From positions 20,561 to 84,560 of the IMG/VR virus record IMGVR_UViG_3300037225_000673: DNA of 64,000 bases; one strand, given 5' to 3'. Position 1 is the first letter of the stretch; every line of letters begins with the position of its first letter. Below, piece by piece: positions 48,411-56,716 of this stretch. The translations under genes were made by a program, and so were the position numbers. The notes under the pieces were generated by a model, which ran no database searches, had not been told where the DNA came from, and worked only from the letters and a program-made list of their open reading frames with translations. Origin of the DNA: a virus.

Positions 48411-50675
48411 ATGCTGGATAGGTATGCGCTGTTAAATAATCTGCTCGAAAGTATGAGCGGAGCTGTTTCGAAAAGGGCGTCGGAAGAAGATGAAGACTTC
48501 GATTTCCCTTTGTACACTCCGCCTAAGCCCACTGGTGCACCCAAGGCCATGCCCGCAATGGTTCCAATACCTCCGCCTGCACCTATGCCAGCCCCAATCC
48601 AAGAACCTGCGGTGGCGAAGCCGGGACGGTTTACAACCGAACCAATTGTTCAACCAATTGCAGAGCAGCCGATAAAGAGAGAACTGCCGTCATGGTTTGA
48701 TCCAAGTTGGACGCCTATCAAGAAATTCAAAATCGAAGAGTCGTTCCCAACTTCTCATTGGACAAAACTTCCTGACGAAGAAGAGCTAAAGCCGGCTCAA
48801 ACCCCCGAACCTCCGAAACCCGTTGAGGTTGAACCAAAACCCGAACCAGAACCAGCGATGTCTGTTGAAGAAGCGCAGCGATATCTGGAATCTTTGCCGG
48901 ACGAGCCTCACCTAACCGAAGCGATAACTGCATTGAACTATGCCGATGAGGAAATTAGGAGCAACTATCGCAACAAAAAGCTTATCTCCACAGTACTAGC
49001 ATTGGTTACGGCTCATCTTATGGGCTTGATGAATCATGCCGATGTGGTTTTTGGTGAGAGTAAGGATAAGGGAATATCTGCGGTTCAAATATTGCGCGAT
49101 CATTTTGCGGAAGAAGCAAAGAAATTACCTGTACGATATCAAGAGCGTTTCGATTCAGAAGTATCCAAGCTGACAATAGGCCGCAAGCGTGGCCCGATAA
49201 GGGAATTGAAAAGCCAATGGTATGGACCGGAACTGGTCTTTGTAAATAATAGGGCTATTCGATTGATGAAGTCACAAGGAATTACTGTTGCTGAAGCCGA
49301 ACAAACCGCACAAACCGAATGGGAAAACATTTCAGAACTTGTTAATGGTTTAGCGCCAGAATTTAGTGATACAGATAAGAATAACCTGAAAAATATTGGT
49401 GCTCAAAAGCTTCTTGCTGGTGGAGAATTTGTTGATGCTAAGAAATCAATAGTTCAATATGCTGAGGCAATTGAATCTGGAAGCTTATCAACCGCAGCAC
49501 TAAACGTCTCGGATGAACAATTAGATAAAATCTTTCCAGATATTAAGACAGATCCAGATGAGGAATTAGAAGTTACAGCGCAGCCACTTAGTGAAGGCGA
49601 TATTGACCTATCAGGACTTCCTGAAGAAGTTTCAAACAATCTAACACCAATTATTTCTGAATTTGGAAGACAAGCACTAAAATTTGATAAGGTAAAAGAC
49701 TTTCTTGAATTGAAGGTTGGGAAAGGTGACGAGAGAACTGCTGCTGCAGAAGATGCTTTACAGGATATCTTTGATGTTATCAAGGATCTAGTGCGTCAAA
49801 TCTTTATCATAAATCCAAAATATATAAAATTGGCTTACGAACAATTCTCTGATATCTACATGCTTTGGAAGAATATTCAAGTTAGAGCTTCGGATAGTGG
49901 CGTTGAGAATATGTCAATTGCTGAAAGCGCAGAAGCTGAATTACACTCAGATCAAGCCGCCCCCATGATAACATCACCAGACCCGATGTTTGGAAAGCAA
50001 AATCCAAGACATAAGAGAATAGATGAATCTGAAGAGGATTACAAAGCCAGACAGGAACATGAGAAGGAACTCGCAGACTTCTCTCGACATCGTTATTTAC
50101 AAAGAATCTTGGCTCGCGGAGACGCTCTTGGTTATCTTGAGCGAAAGAGACAATATCGATTAGCTCAAAGACCAAAAGAGACTTATGCTGAATACGATAA
50201 GAGAATTAAAGCAGAAGAAGAAATGGATCGGATTAGAAAGCCTGAGTACAAGAAAAATAAATGGGAACTTGTCAAATGGAGAAAGTTGGCCGCTATGAAG
50301 CCAGAGAATGTTCCTGACCTAAGAAATCAACTACTGAATTTATTAAGACTACAAGAAGACAGAACAAATGAATTATATAAGCGTATTGGAGAGTCTTGGT
50401 TATCAGCTGATGTATTAGATAAAATAGAAGAATCATTACTTGATGCAAGGATTCAGAAATTCCAACATGAATATGATGAGATCAAAAATATTGAAGGAAT
50501 GAATCCATTTGTAATTAAGGCACTTGGACATACGATAACCAAGATTCCAGAATACTTTGATAAGGCGAAAGCAAAGCTCAATCAAGAAAAATTCAGTTCT
50601 GCTAGAATGACTCTTGAGATGGCTTCTATTTTCTCGAAGCAGGCGGCGTCTAAGGGCGTGCATCTGCTAGCATGA
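48411..50675 (+). CDS. Large helical protein with Pro-rich N terminus
   Basis: The 754-residue product has an acidic start, a Pro/Ala/Met-rich linker (about 40-65), further Pro/Glu repeats to about 150, and a long helical region with likely coiled coils to the end. It resembles in style the 629-residue protein at 56717. No enzymatic motif is seen. A virion or scaffold role is a guess. Confidence 0.5.
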   Translation: MLDRYALLNNLLESMSGAVSKRASEEDEDFDFPLYTPPKPTGAPKAMPAMVPIPPPAPMPAPIQEPAVAKPGRFTTEPIVQPIAEQPIKRELPSWFDPSWTPIKKFKIEESFPTSHWTKLPDEEELKPAQTPEPPKPVEVEPKPEPEPAMSVEEAQRYLESLPDEPHLTEAITALNYADEEIRSNYRNKKLISTVLALVTAHLMGLMNHADVVFGESKDKGISAVQILRDHFAEEAKKLPVRYQERFDSEVSKLTIGRKRGPIRELKSQWYGPELVFVNNRAIRLMKSQGITVAEAEQTAQTEWENISELVNGLAPEFSDTDKNNLKNIGAQKLLAGGEFVDAKKSIVQYAEAIESGSLSTAALNVSDEQLDKIFPDIKTDPDEELEVTAQPLSEGDIDLSGLPEEVSNNLTPIISEFGRQALKFDKVKDFLELKVGKGDERTAAAEDALQDIFDVIKDLVRQIFIINPKYIKLAYEQFSDIYMLWKNIQVRASDSGVENMSIAESAEAELHSDQAAPMITSPDPMFGKQNPRHKRIDESEEDYKARQEHEKELADFSRHRYLQRILARGDALGYLERKRQYRLAQRPKETYAEYDKRIKAEEEMDRIRKPEYKKNKWELVKWRKLAAMKPENVPDLRNQLLNLLRLQEDRTNELYKRIGESWLSADVLDKIEESLLDARIQKFQHEYDEIKNIEGMNPFVIKALGHTITKIPEYFDKAKAKLNQEKFSSARMTLEMASIFSKQAASKGVHLLA

Positions 50676-51012
50676 CCCAGTGGACGGTCTAATGTCTAAT
50701 CGCCATTCCTAGCGAATCGTGGATAGCTCTAAGAGGCATTCTCCGCTGGGCCTGGTGGCAGGATTGGCCAGCCGATCTGACCCAGATATTTGTTCTGATT
50801 ATATATTGGTGATGAAAATACTTTTTAGTCGAGGAAGCTTAGGATCCCTAGATCTTATAAAAGGGGATTTGGAAGGGAGATCTTAATTAAGATCTTAATT
50901 AAAGAATATTAATTAAATTAATTAATCATAATTACCGAAGGTAATTATAGCGCTAGTTTGAAGCAGTTTTTAATATGTTGTTACCAAAGAGTATATTATT
51001 TTATAAGGACAA
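50676..51012 (+). promoter_or_regulatory. 337-base gene-free stretch with palindromes and a shared 15-mer
   Basis: No gene is present. The region holds the 15-mer GTCGAGGAAGCTTAG (50828-50842), an 18-base perfect palindrome (50878-50895, AGATCTTAATTAAGATCT), further TTAATTAA sites, and a hairpin ATAATTACC/GGTAATTAT (50928-50948). It probably contains the promoter and operator sites of the HU-like gene, or an AT-rich origin-like site. Confidence 0.5.
50828..50842. repeat. 15-bp repeat upstream of the HU-like gene (copy 2)
   Basis: It is identical to 44669-44683 and ends 170 bases before the next gene start, almost the same distance as copy 1 from the RNA array (167). It is a candidate phage promoter element. 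Confidence 0.6.
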
Positions 51013-51327
51013 ATGGAATTTCAAGGCCTACCAGGAATAGAAGAATACTTAGCATCTCAGGGAAACGGATGTCCTGTAGATGTATCTGAACTAGATCATA
51101 TTTCAGAAGCTATAGTTGCATATTGTGGTTTCACTAAAGATCAGGCGCAAAGAATATTATCTCTATTCTTCCAGGAGATTCGTACTGCTATGCTAGGTGG
51201 GAAGGTTGTTGATATAAGAGGATTTGGATCGTTCTTAATATCTAGCCCAAACGTTACATCAAATACTAAGAAAGTGTTTCCGAAATTTAAGTGTAAGAAA
51301 TCATTATCAAAGAGATTGAATGGATAA
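51013..51327 (+). CDS. HU/IHF-like DNA-binding protein
   Basis: The 104-residue protein matches the HU/IHF core: helices, then MLGGKVVDIRGFGSFLISS, an arm region (NVTSNTKKVFPKF), and a final helix LSKRLNG. HU-like proteins bend and compact DNA. It overlaps the next gene by eight bases. Confidence 0.7.
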   Translation: MEFQGLPGIEEYLASQGNGCPVDVSELDHISEAIVAYCGFTKDQAQRILSLFFQEIRTAMLGGKVVDIRGFGSFLISSPNVTSNTKKVFPKFKCKKSLSKRLNG

Positions 51328-51574
51328 ACCAACTTCAGAATCATTAGCGGCAATTATTATTAGCAATAGAGTTCTCGGATTGTATACGGAAGAGGCGAAA
51401 TTCTGTATGAGTGAACTCATGCGCCGCAGAGAAGATGAAAAGGATCCTTTTGAATTTGAGAAATTCATAGACGATCAAATTGGAATAATAGAAAATGTGA
51501 ATAAGAAATCTAGAGATAATAATGGCCTAATTAATCTAATGTCATCATTATCATCAATTGGAAGGGTGTTATGA
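51320..51574 (+). CDS. Small helical protein
   Basis: The 84-residue product is helical and charged (AKFCMSELMRRREDEKDPFE). It overlaps both neighbours by a few bases. No family is recognised. Confidence 0.5.
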   Translation: MDKPTSESLAAIIISNRVLGLYTEEAKFCMSELMRRREDEKDPFEFEKFIDDQIGIIENVNKKSRDNNGLINLMSSLSSIGRVL

Positions 51575-52101
51575 GGGAATTTGCATTGTGCAGAGAATTA
51601 TCACTAAAACTTGCAAAGGATCTTGGAGCGACTCCATTTTCAATTGGAAAGATTAGTTTGACTCACTCAGATCTGTTAACTAAAAAGATTCTAAATGTAT
51701 CAGACGAAGATGGTGAGGTTAGGAAGGTTCCAATTTGGTACGGAGAAGCAAGTGGTGCAGAGGGAACTGCCTGCTGTTTACTTGCTGCACTCGATGTTGA
51801 TCCAGACAAGCTTGAGTTTGCTTGTGTCATTGGATTTAAAGATTTTAGTGGCGAATTCCAACCAGAATCAATTAGGATGTCTTTCCATTACGACTGGGCA
51901 AATGACGAAGATCCAGGAACTATGGTGATGAAAGCCGGAGATCAATGGTTGCCGATCAGTTTGGCCCAGCGGCTGCAGCTTATTTTGGGGTTTGAAACAA
52001 TGGTGCAAGATGGAATTCTATGGCAACCTTCTTCGAATATACCGGAAGAACTTCAGAAAGATCTGGCTGAGATAATTGAGGTTGACGAAAAAAGTACCTA
52101 A
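51571..52101 (+). CDS. Protein of unknown function
   Basis: The 176-residue product has alpha/beta features (PIWYGEASGAEGTACCLLAAL, FACVIGFKDFSGEF). No motif is recognised. It is in the operon behind the HU-like gene. Confidence 0.5.
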   Translation: MREFALCRELSLKLAKDLGATPFSIGKISLTHSDLLTKKILNVSDEDGEVRKVPIWYGEASGAEGTACCLLAALDVDPDKLEFACVIGFKDFSGEFQPESIRMSFHYDWANDEDPGTMVMKAGDQWLPISLAQRLQLILGFETMVQDGILWQPSSNIPEELQKDLAEIIEVDEKST

Positions 52102-52123
52102 TGGTACCATGCCGCGCTAGCTA

Positions 52124-52333
52124 ATGAGCGGACACAACATGGTATTCTGGATATTGACGCCTCACAAAATAGAGGCTCATAGCAGTAATCTATCTGATTT
52201 TATTGCTGATGATCTTTTGTGCTCCATTCAATTATCTTCAACAAAGATAGCCACAGATAAAATCTGTCTAGAGAATTTGCAGAAACAATATCCTTCATAT
52301 CACAGATATGAGATAAGCATAGGTAAGTTGTAA
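52124..52333 (+). CDS. Small protein, unknown function
   Basis: The 69-residue product has a short alpha/beta pattern (HNMVFWILTPHKIEAHSSN). It abuts the next gene. No family is recognised. Confidence 0.45.
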   Translation: MSGHNMVFWILTPHKIEAHSSNLSDFIADDLLCSIQLSSTKIATDKICLENLQKQYPSYHRYEISIGKL

Positions 52334-52774
52334 ATGTCTGATGTTGGATTTATTTCAAAGTTCATTGCTGAATCTGCGGCTAAGGGAATTGATGCCAAAG
52401 AGATTGCCAAGCAAGAAATACAAAGCATTGATGAAGCGCTTAATAAAGCTGAAGAGTTGAAGGTTCGCAGAATGAAATTGTGTTCTGTGTTAGATCATTT
52501 GGGCGATGATACATATCGCCGCCGTAGAACTAGCACAACTCAAGCATCAGAAGATATAGATATCGAAAACAATGCAGAATTGTTGAAAAAGATTATCGAC
52601 GTAGTTGGCGAACATTCGCCAATCGAGGTCAGGGATTTGATTAATAAGTCTGGTGGATATGATAAAGACATTCTAATCATGCGTGCCTTAAAATGGCTTG
52701 GCGATCAGGAAATTGTTTCACGAGATTCAGACAGGCGAGTTCAACCAGGAAAAAATTGGAAGAAGGAAATATAA
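52334..52774 (+). CDS. Winged-helix-like protein
   Basis: The 146-residue product has a helical first half and a C-terminal segment (SPIEVRDLINKSGGYDKDIL, then ALKWLGDQEIVSRD) that fits a winged helix. It overlaps the start of the NADAR gene (TAATG) and may regulate it. Confidence 0.5.
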   Translation: MSDVGFISKFIAESAAKGIDAKEIAKQEIQSIDEALNKAEELKVRRMKLCSVLDHLGDDTYRRRRTSTTQASEDIDIENNAELLKKIIDVVGEHSPIEVRDLINKSGGYDKDILIMRALKWLGDQEIVSRDSDRRVQPGKNWKKEI

Positions 52775-53559
52775 TGGAAAAGATTATTATTGGTAATGTT
52801 GAGTGGCTAAGAAACGATTATCGAAAAGACATTACGATTGGCGGCATAACGTTTCCAACTCTTGAACACGCCTATCAAGCTTCGAAGACAAAGGATCGTG
52901 CAATCAAGCTGACGATTGCTACTGCAGAAAGTGTTCGAGAAGCCCGCAAGATTGGTCGCACTCTCAAGAAGAGCGACGATTTTGGTGCAGAGGCGGCAAT
53001 GGCAGTTCTGTTACGTCAGAAGTTTTCTGACACAGATCTTGGTGAAATGCTTGCTAAAACAGGTTCTGTACCCATTACGATGGAAGGATACGATGAGTAT
53101 TGGGGTACTGGGGATACTGGCCGTGGTGAGGATGTAATGGGATCACTTATTCAGACATTGCGTAGTGATCTTCAATTCATATATGGAATTGATCCTGAAG
53201 ATTCAAATGATGGTTCTGATGATGAAGAAGATGCCCCCACATTGAAGCGGGCACTTCTTAATGGTGGAATTGACGAAACATTGGCAGTGGCCTGTCAAGA
53301 TCTCCTAGAAGGAGCAAAGGCTGTTATGTCTTTGGTCGATGCCAATGATTATAATGCCGATTACATCGCTAAGAAGACCGGCGTTGATCGGGCTTCGGTT
53401 GAGGGCGCAATCAGGAAGGTTCAGGCCTTCAATGAGACCATCACAAAGATAGAAGATCTGTTGGAGACGCCCAATGATGATGTTTCATCTGATGAAGATG
53501 AAGACGAAGACGAAGACGAAGATGATGAGGACCACGACGATCAGAGCACAATGGATTAA
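52774..53559 (+). CDS. NADAR-domain protein with acidic tail
   Basis: ATG 52774 gives 261 residues. The N-terminal 150 match the NADAR/YbiA fold: FPTLEHAYQASKTKDRAI, then GYDEYWGTGDTGRGEDVMG. NADAR proteins bind ADP-ribose-like ligands, and some remove ADP-ribose from DNA bases or cut riboflavin precursors. A helical middle and a poly-Asp/Glu tail (about 235-255) follow. Beside Tpt1 and other RNA enzymes it may counter host ADP-ribosylation defences. Confidence 0.8.
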   Translation: MEKIIIGNVEWLRNDYRKDITIGGITFPTLEHAYQASKTKDRAIKLTIATAESVREARKIGRTLKKSDDFGAEAAMAVLLRQKFSDTDLGEMLAKTGSVPITMEGYDEYWGTGDTGRGEDVMGSLIQTLRSDLQFIYGIDPEDSNDGSDDEEDAPTLKRALLNGGIDETLAVACQDLLEGAKAVMSLVDANDYNADYIAKKTGVDRASVEGAIRKVQAFNETITKIEDLLETPNDDVSSDEDEDEDEDEDDEDHDDQSTMD

Positions 53560-53577
53560 TTCATCAAATTTTCTTCT

Positions 53578-53605
53578 GGGAGCCCTTAATCGGGCTCCTG
53601 GCTAT
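53578..53605 (+). terminator. Hairpin terminator
   Basis: GGGAGCCC (53578-53585) and GGGCTCCT (53592-53599) form eight pairs around TTAATC. A short T run comes slightly later. Confidence 0.6.
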
Positions 53606-53644
53606 TTAAAATGTCGAGTGTCCTGGTACAGCCATATCATTTGC

Positions 53645-54235
53645 ATGACTATGCATGAGGTAAAGCCAGAAATATATGGGAAGAATGCCAAGAGGCTTGG
53701 CATTACTCCGGCGGTGGCGATGGTGAACCCGAAGAACCCATACAATGTTGGGGCCGCGTTGCGCGCAGCGTCTTGCTTTGGGGTTCCGCAGGTTTGGTTT
53801 ACCGGCTCGCGGGTTGGGCTTGGTCTCAAGGGACAGAGTCGGTTGCCGCGCGAGGAGCGCATGAAGGGCTATCGTGATGTTGAGCTGCGACACTTCGACT
53901 ACTTCTTTGATCAGTTCAATGACGATGTAGTTCCGGTGGCAATCGAGTTGAGGCACAATGCAGAAGCGCTGCCTAGATTCAACCATCCAGAGAAGGCGCT
54001 GTACATCTTTGGGCCAGAGGATGGATCAATTCCACAATCTGTTCTGAAGGAGTGCCACAGGTTTGTTGTGATTCCGACACGTCATTGCGTTAATTTAGCT
54101 GCAGCTGTCTATCTTGTGCTATATGATCGGCAAGTAAAATCATCACCGGATCTTACCATTGCTGATTGTCTGGCCGAACGGAGGTTTGATTTTCCAGAAA
54201 ACGCTGAATTAGCTGCAGAACTTGGGTTGGCATGA
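53645..54235 (+). CDS. SpoU/TrmH-family RNA 2'-O-methyltransferase
   Basis: ATG 53645 or 53651 starts a roughly 196-residue SPOUT protein. Motif 1 is MVNPKNPYNVGAALRAA (N and R of the family), motif 2 is IFGPEDGSIP and motif 3 is RHCVNLAAAVYLVLYD. These form the knotted SAM site. It would methylate a ribose in tRNA or rRNA. A phage-encoded SpoU enzyme fits the RNA-focused content of this window. Confidence 0.85.
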   Translation: MTMHEVKPEIYGKNAKRLGITPAVAMVNPKNPYNVGAALRAASCFGVPQVWFTGSRVGLGLKGQSRLPREERMKGYRDVELRHFDYFFDQFNDDVVPVAIELRHNAEALPRFNHPEKALYIFGPEDGSIPQSVLKECHRFVVIPTRHCVNLAAAVYLVLYDRQVKSSPDLTIADCLAERRFDFPENAELAAELGLA

Positions 54236-54552
54236 ATCGAGTTGACTTAGCAAAAGCCATTCATGCCAGGCTTCATGGCAGCCTTCCGCATCGGAAAATT
54301 TACCAGGCCATAGGTATAATCGTTGAACAGATTGCCAGTGATTTAGTGAATGATCAAGTTGTCACTGCGCGAAAGTTCGGTACTTTAAGTCCGCACATAC
54401 GTGTAGCTCACTTTGCTCACAACGTATGCACTGGTATGATAAGGAAATTAGGCCAGGTAAAATCGGTCAAGTTTCATCCACACGAAGCATTCACCAGTCT
54501 TATTCATGATCGTCAAGAGCGTTTTAGGCAAAAGGTGATTGATAAAACTTGA
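54232..54552 (+). CDS. HU-like DNA-binding protein (second copy type)
   Basis: The 106-residue product follows the HU pattern with two helices (VDLAKAIHARLHGSLPHRKI, AIGIIVEQIASDLV) and strands (QVVTARKFGTLSPHI), but its arm and C-terminal part diverge. It overlaps the SpoU gene by four bases. The call is moderate. Confidence 0.5.
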   Translation: MNRVDLAKAIHARLHGSLPHRKIYQAIGIIVEQIASDLVNDQVVTARKFGTLSPHIRVAHFAHNVCTGMIRKLGQVKSVKFHPHEAFTSLIHDRQERFRQKVIDKT

Positions 54553-54625
54553 CTATAATCTTAGAATTTAGTAATATCACAATACCGGGCGATGAGCCTA
54601 TTAAAAAGACAGAACGGAGTAGTGT

Positions 54626-55195
54626 ATGTCTAGCCATTCAGATAATGCAGTTGATAACGCCGAACTTGACATGAGAGGTGAAAAAGGAACCCGTGGACCA
54701 AGGGCGAAGTTTATCGTCGTTGCGGCGCTATTAAACAAGAAGATCATAATGGATAGCGTTCCGGCCGATGATGAAGAGTCAGCCAGCATAGCTTTCCTAA
54801 ATAAGCATGATGGGGTTGATGTAAAGTCATTGACATTCGAATACGGCCAGAACTGCAAGGAAATTGGCGGTGGTCAGGGCTTCTATCTAGCCAAGGGTAC
54901 TGGAGCGTCGGAGGCGGCCCGCCAAAGCGTCACTGTCCCAGCATCGCAATTCCGCCCAACGCCCACTTCTGTCCGCGCCGAGTATCGCGGCTGGATTGTT
55001 TACGGCAACGGCATCCGAGCTTTCAGCGTCAATGGTCCCAATGGTCCCGTGTCGTACGAAGATGATGAGCTTTTCTCCATTCTCTTCGATCAGCTTGCTG
55101 ACAAGAACAACAAGGTGCCAAAGCCGAAGCTGAAGAAGAATGAAGCCGTAAGGGCTGAGGAACTCAAGATCCTCAAGTCGCACGCGGCTACGTAA
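54626..55195 (+). CDS. Protein of unknown function
   Basis: The 189-residue product has a charged N terminus, an alpha/beta core (AKFIVVAALLNKKIIMDSV) and a Lys-rich tail (KVPKPKLKKNEAVRAEELK). No family is recognised. A strong terminator follows. Confidence 0.5.
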   Translation: MSSHSDNAVDNAELDMRGEKGTRGPRAKFIVVAALLNKKIIMDSVPADDEESASIAFLNKHDGVDVKSLTFEYGQNCKEIGGGQGFYLAKGTGASEAARQSVTVPASQFRPTPTSVRAEYRGWIVYGNGIRAFSVNGPNGPVSYEDDELFSILFDQLADKNNKVPKPKLKKNEAVRAEELKILKSHAAT

Positions 55196-55218
55196 AATAA
55201 CCAGGCCTCGCCCCCAAT

Positions 55219-55246
55219 AGCCGGAGTTCATCCGGCTTTTTTGGTT
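55219..55246 (+). terminator. Rho-independent terminator
   Basis: AGCCGGA (55219-55225) pairs with TCCGGCT (55231-55237) around GTTCA, followed by TTTTTT. It is a textbook example. Confidence 0.9.
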
Positions 55247-55321
55247 TAACGTATCGGCCCATTGGCCTATGCATATTCTAAAGTGTCGAGAGCTAATGTC
55301 ACGCCGAATGCAGAAGGGAAC

Positions 55322-55657
55322 ATGAAAGTACGAGAAAAGAAAAACCTGTTGAAGAAATATTCAGAGCTTAGAGAACAGATTATTAGAACGCTTGATAACT
55401 CTGATTACGAAATAGATGTTGATGGAGATGCCGTTGATCAAATTCAAGGGCATAGCCTATTAAACATTCAAAATAGCTTATCTAAAAACAATCTGATGAA
55501 ACTTAGAGCCATTGATGAGGCTATTGAGCTGATATCAAAGGGCGAGTACGGGGATTGCTCAGAGTGCGGAGAACCAATTGAAGTGAAACGCCTGGAAGCT
55601 ATGCCAGGCGTCATTACCTGCGTGCTCTGCGCCGAGCAATTAGAATTACGTAGATAA
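55322..55657 (+). CDS. DksA/TraR-type C4 zinc-finger protein
   Basis: ATG 55322 is behind AAGGGA. The 111-residue protein has a helical hairpin and the finger CSECGEPIEVKRLEAMPG...CVLC. DksA/TraR proteins enter the RNA polymerase secondary channel and reset promoter choice. As a phage gene it could redirect host transcription. The tip acidic residues of DksA are not obvious. Confidence 0.8.
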   Translation: MKVREKKNLLKKYSELREQIIRTLDNSDYEIDVDGDAVDQIQGHSLLNIQNSLSKNNLMKLRAIDEAIELISKGEYGDCSECGEPIEVKRLEAMPGVITCVLCAEQLELRR

Positions 55658-55737
55658 TTACAGTATTATTGTAATATGTACGGTATGTGACGTCTTAAAC
55701 CTACAGGTCAATAACGCAGTATTTCGTTGAGGCTAAT

Positions 55738-56421
55738 ATGCGGAAAACCAATCTTAATCCAATTTTTTTCGAGAAGACTAAGGACGGTGAACGGATATAC
55801 GATGTGTCATCTCGGTTGATGAAGGACCGAGTAATTTATTTAGATTGTGAAATAGACGAGGAAGTTACAAGTGAAATAACATCTCTGATATTCTTACTAG
55901 ACAGAGAAAATAGCGATCAAAAAATTAAGTTGTGGATTAATTGTCCAGGAGGAATCGCTCAGGGCTTCTTTGCTATTTACGACATGATTCAAAGGGTCAA
56001 GGCTCCTGTAGAGACGGTTTGTATTGGGGAGGCCAGCTCAGCGGCGGCAATACTTCTGGCGTCAGGATCTCAGGGCATGCGTTATGCAATGCCAAATTCT
56101 AGAATCATGATTCATCAGATTCAGGTTGAAGGCTTGGCTGGTTCAAATGCAGAAATAGAAATAGGAACCAAAGAACTCAAAGAGGTTCAAGATCGCCTTA
56201 CCGAAATATTAGCAAGACATACCGGGCACACAAAGGCAAAGATCAAAAGGGATACAAAGATGGATAAATTCCTTTCAGCTAATGGTGCTCTTGAATATGG
56301 GTTGATAGATAAAATTCTACCTACAGCAAAAAAACAACCAGAATTACTAAAGAGGGAAGTCAAGAAAGGTAATAGTACTGATAGTGTAGAAGATGCGGAT
56401 GATGATGACGAAAATGAATGA
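55738..56421 (+). CDS. clpP: ClpP-like serine protease
   Basis: The 227-residue protein has the ClpP catalytic triad: Ser101 in GEASSAAAILLASG, His126 in RIMIHQIQ and Asp172 in KRDTKMDKFLS, plus the LWINCPGG oligomer strand. A poly-acidic C-terminal tail (DADDDDENE) is extra. It may form its own barrel or pair with an unfoldase, for head maturation or host protein turnover. It overlaps the next gene by eight bases. Confidence 0.92.
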   Translation: MRKTNLNPIFFEKTKDGERIYDVSSRLMKDRVIYLDCEIDEEVTSEITSLIFLLDRENSDQKIKLWINCPGGIAQGFFAIYDMIQRVKAPVETVCIGEASSAAAILLASGSQGMRYAMPNSRIMIHQIQVEGLAGSNAEIEIGTKELKEVQDRLTEILARHTGHTKAKIKRDTKMDKFLSANGALEYGLIDKILPTAKKQPELLKREVKKGNSTDSVEDADDDDENE

Positions 56422-56692
56422 TTGGCTGTCTCATAAAATTAGATTTCTAGCAAATAGAGTTCGTTGTTCAAGATGTAATGCAGATTCTTCTTCAGCTGTT
56501 TTTGTAATAGGCGAAAACATAAAATTCAAAATACCAATAGAAATCAAGGATGATTACAGTCCTATTTTCAAAAAGTCTGGAAGAATGACAATTAATAAAT
56601 ACTATCAATTGATATCAATTGAGGGTTTGAGCAGAATATGCACGCGGTGCGGCAAATCTAGAAAGACAAGCATTCCAAATGGCTTTTCATAA
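56414..56692 (+). CDS. Zinc-ribbon protein
   Basis: ATG 56414 is chosen. The 92-residue product has RCSRCNAD and ICTRCGKS about 50 residues apart, a two-part zinc site. The role is unknown. It is coupled to clpP. Confidence 0.55.
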   Translation: MNDWLSHKIRFLANRVRCSRCNADSSSAVFVIGENIKFKIPIEIKDDYSPIFKKSGRMTINKYYQLISIEGLSRICTRCGKSRKTSIPNGFS

Positions 56693-56716
56693 GGGTGTAT
56701 TTAAACATTAGTGTGT

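Noticed and set aside
48432-48653. Minus-strand Trp/Arg-rich frame opposite the Pro-rich protein
   Set aside because: Complement of Pro-rich codons; no ribosome site.
1213-50992. Shared GTTGTTACCAAAGA at about 1217 and 50977
   Set aside because: Fourteen bases shared by two intergenic sites could be chance in AT-rich DNA, and the two lie in different positions relative to genes.
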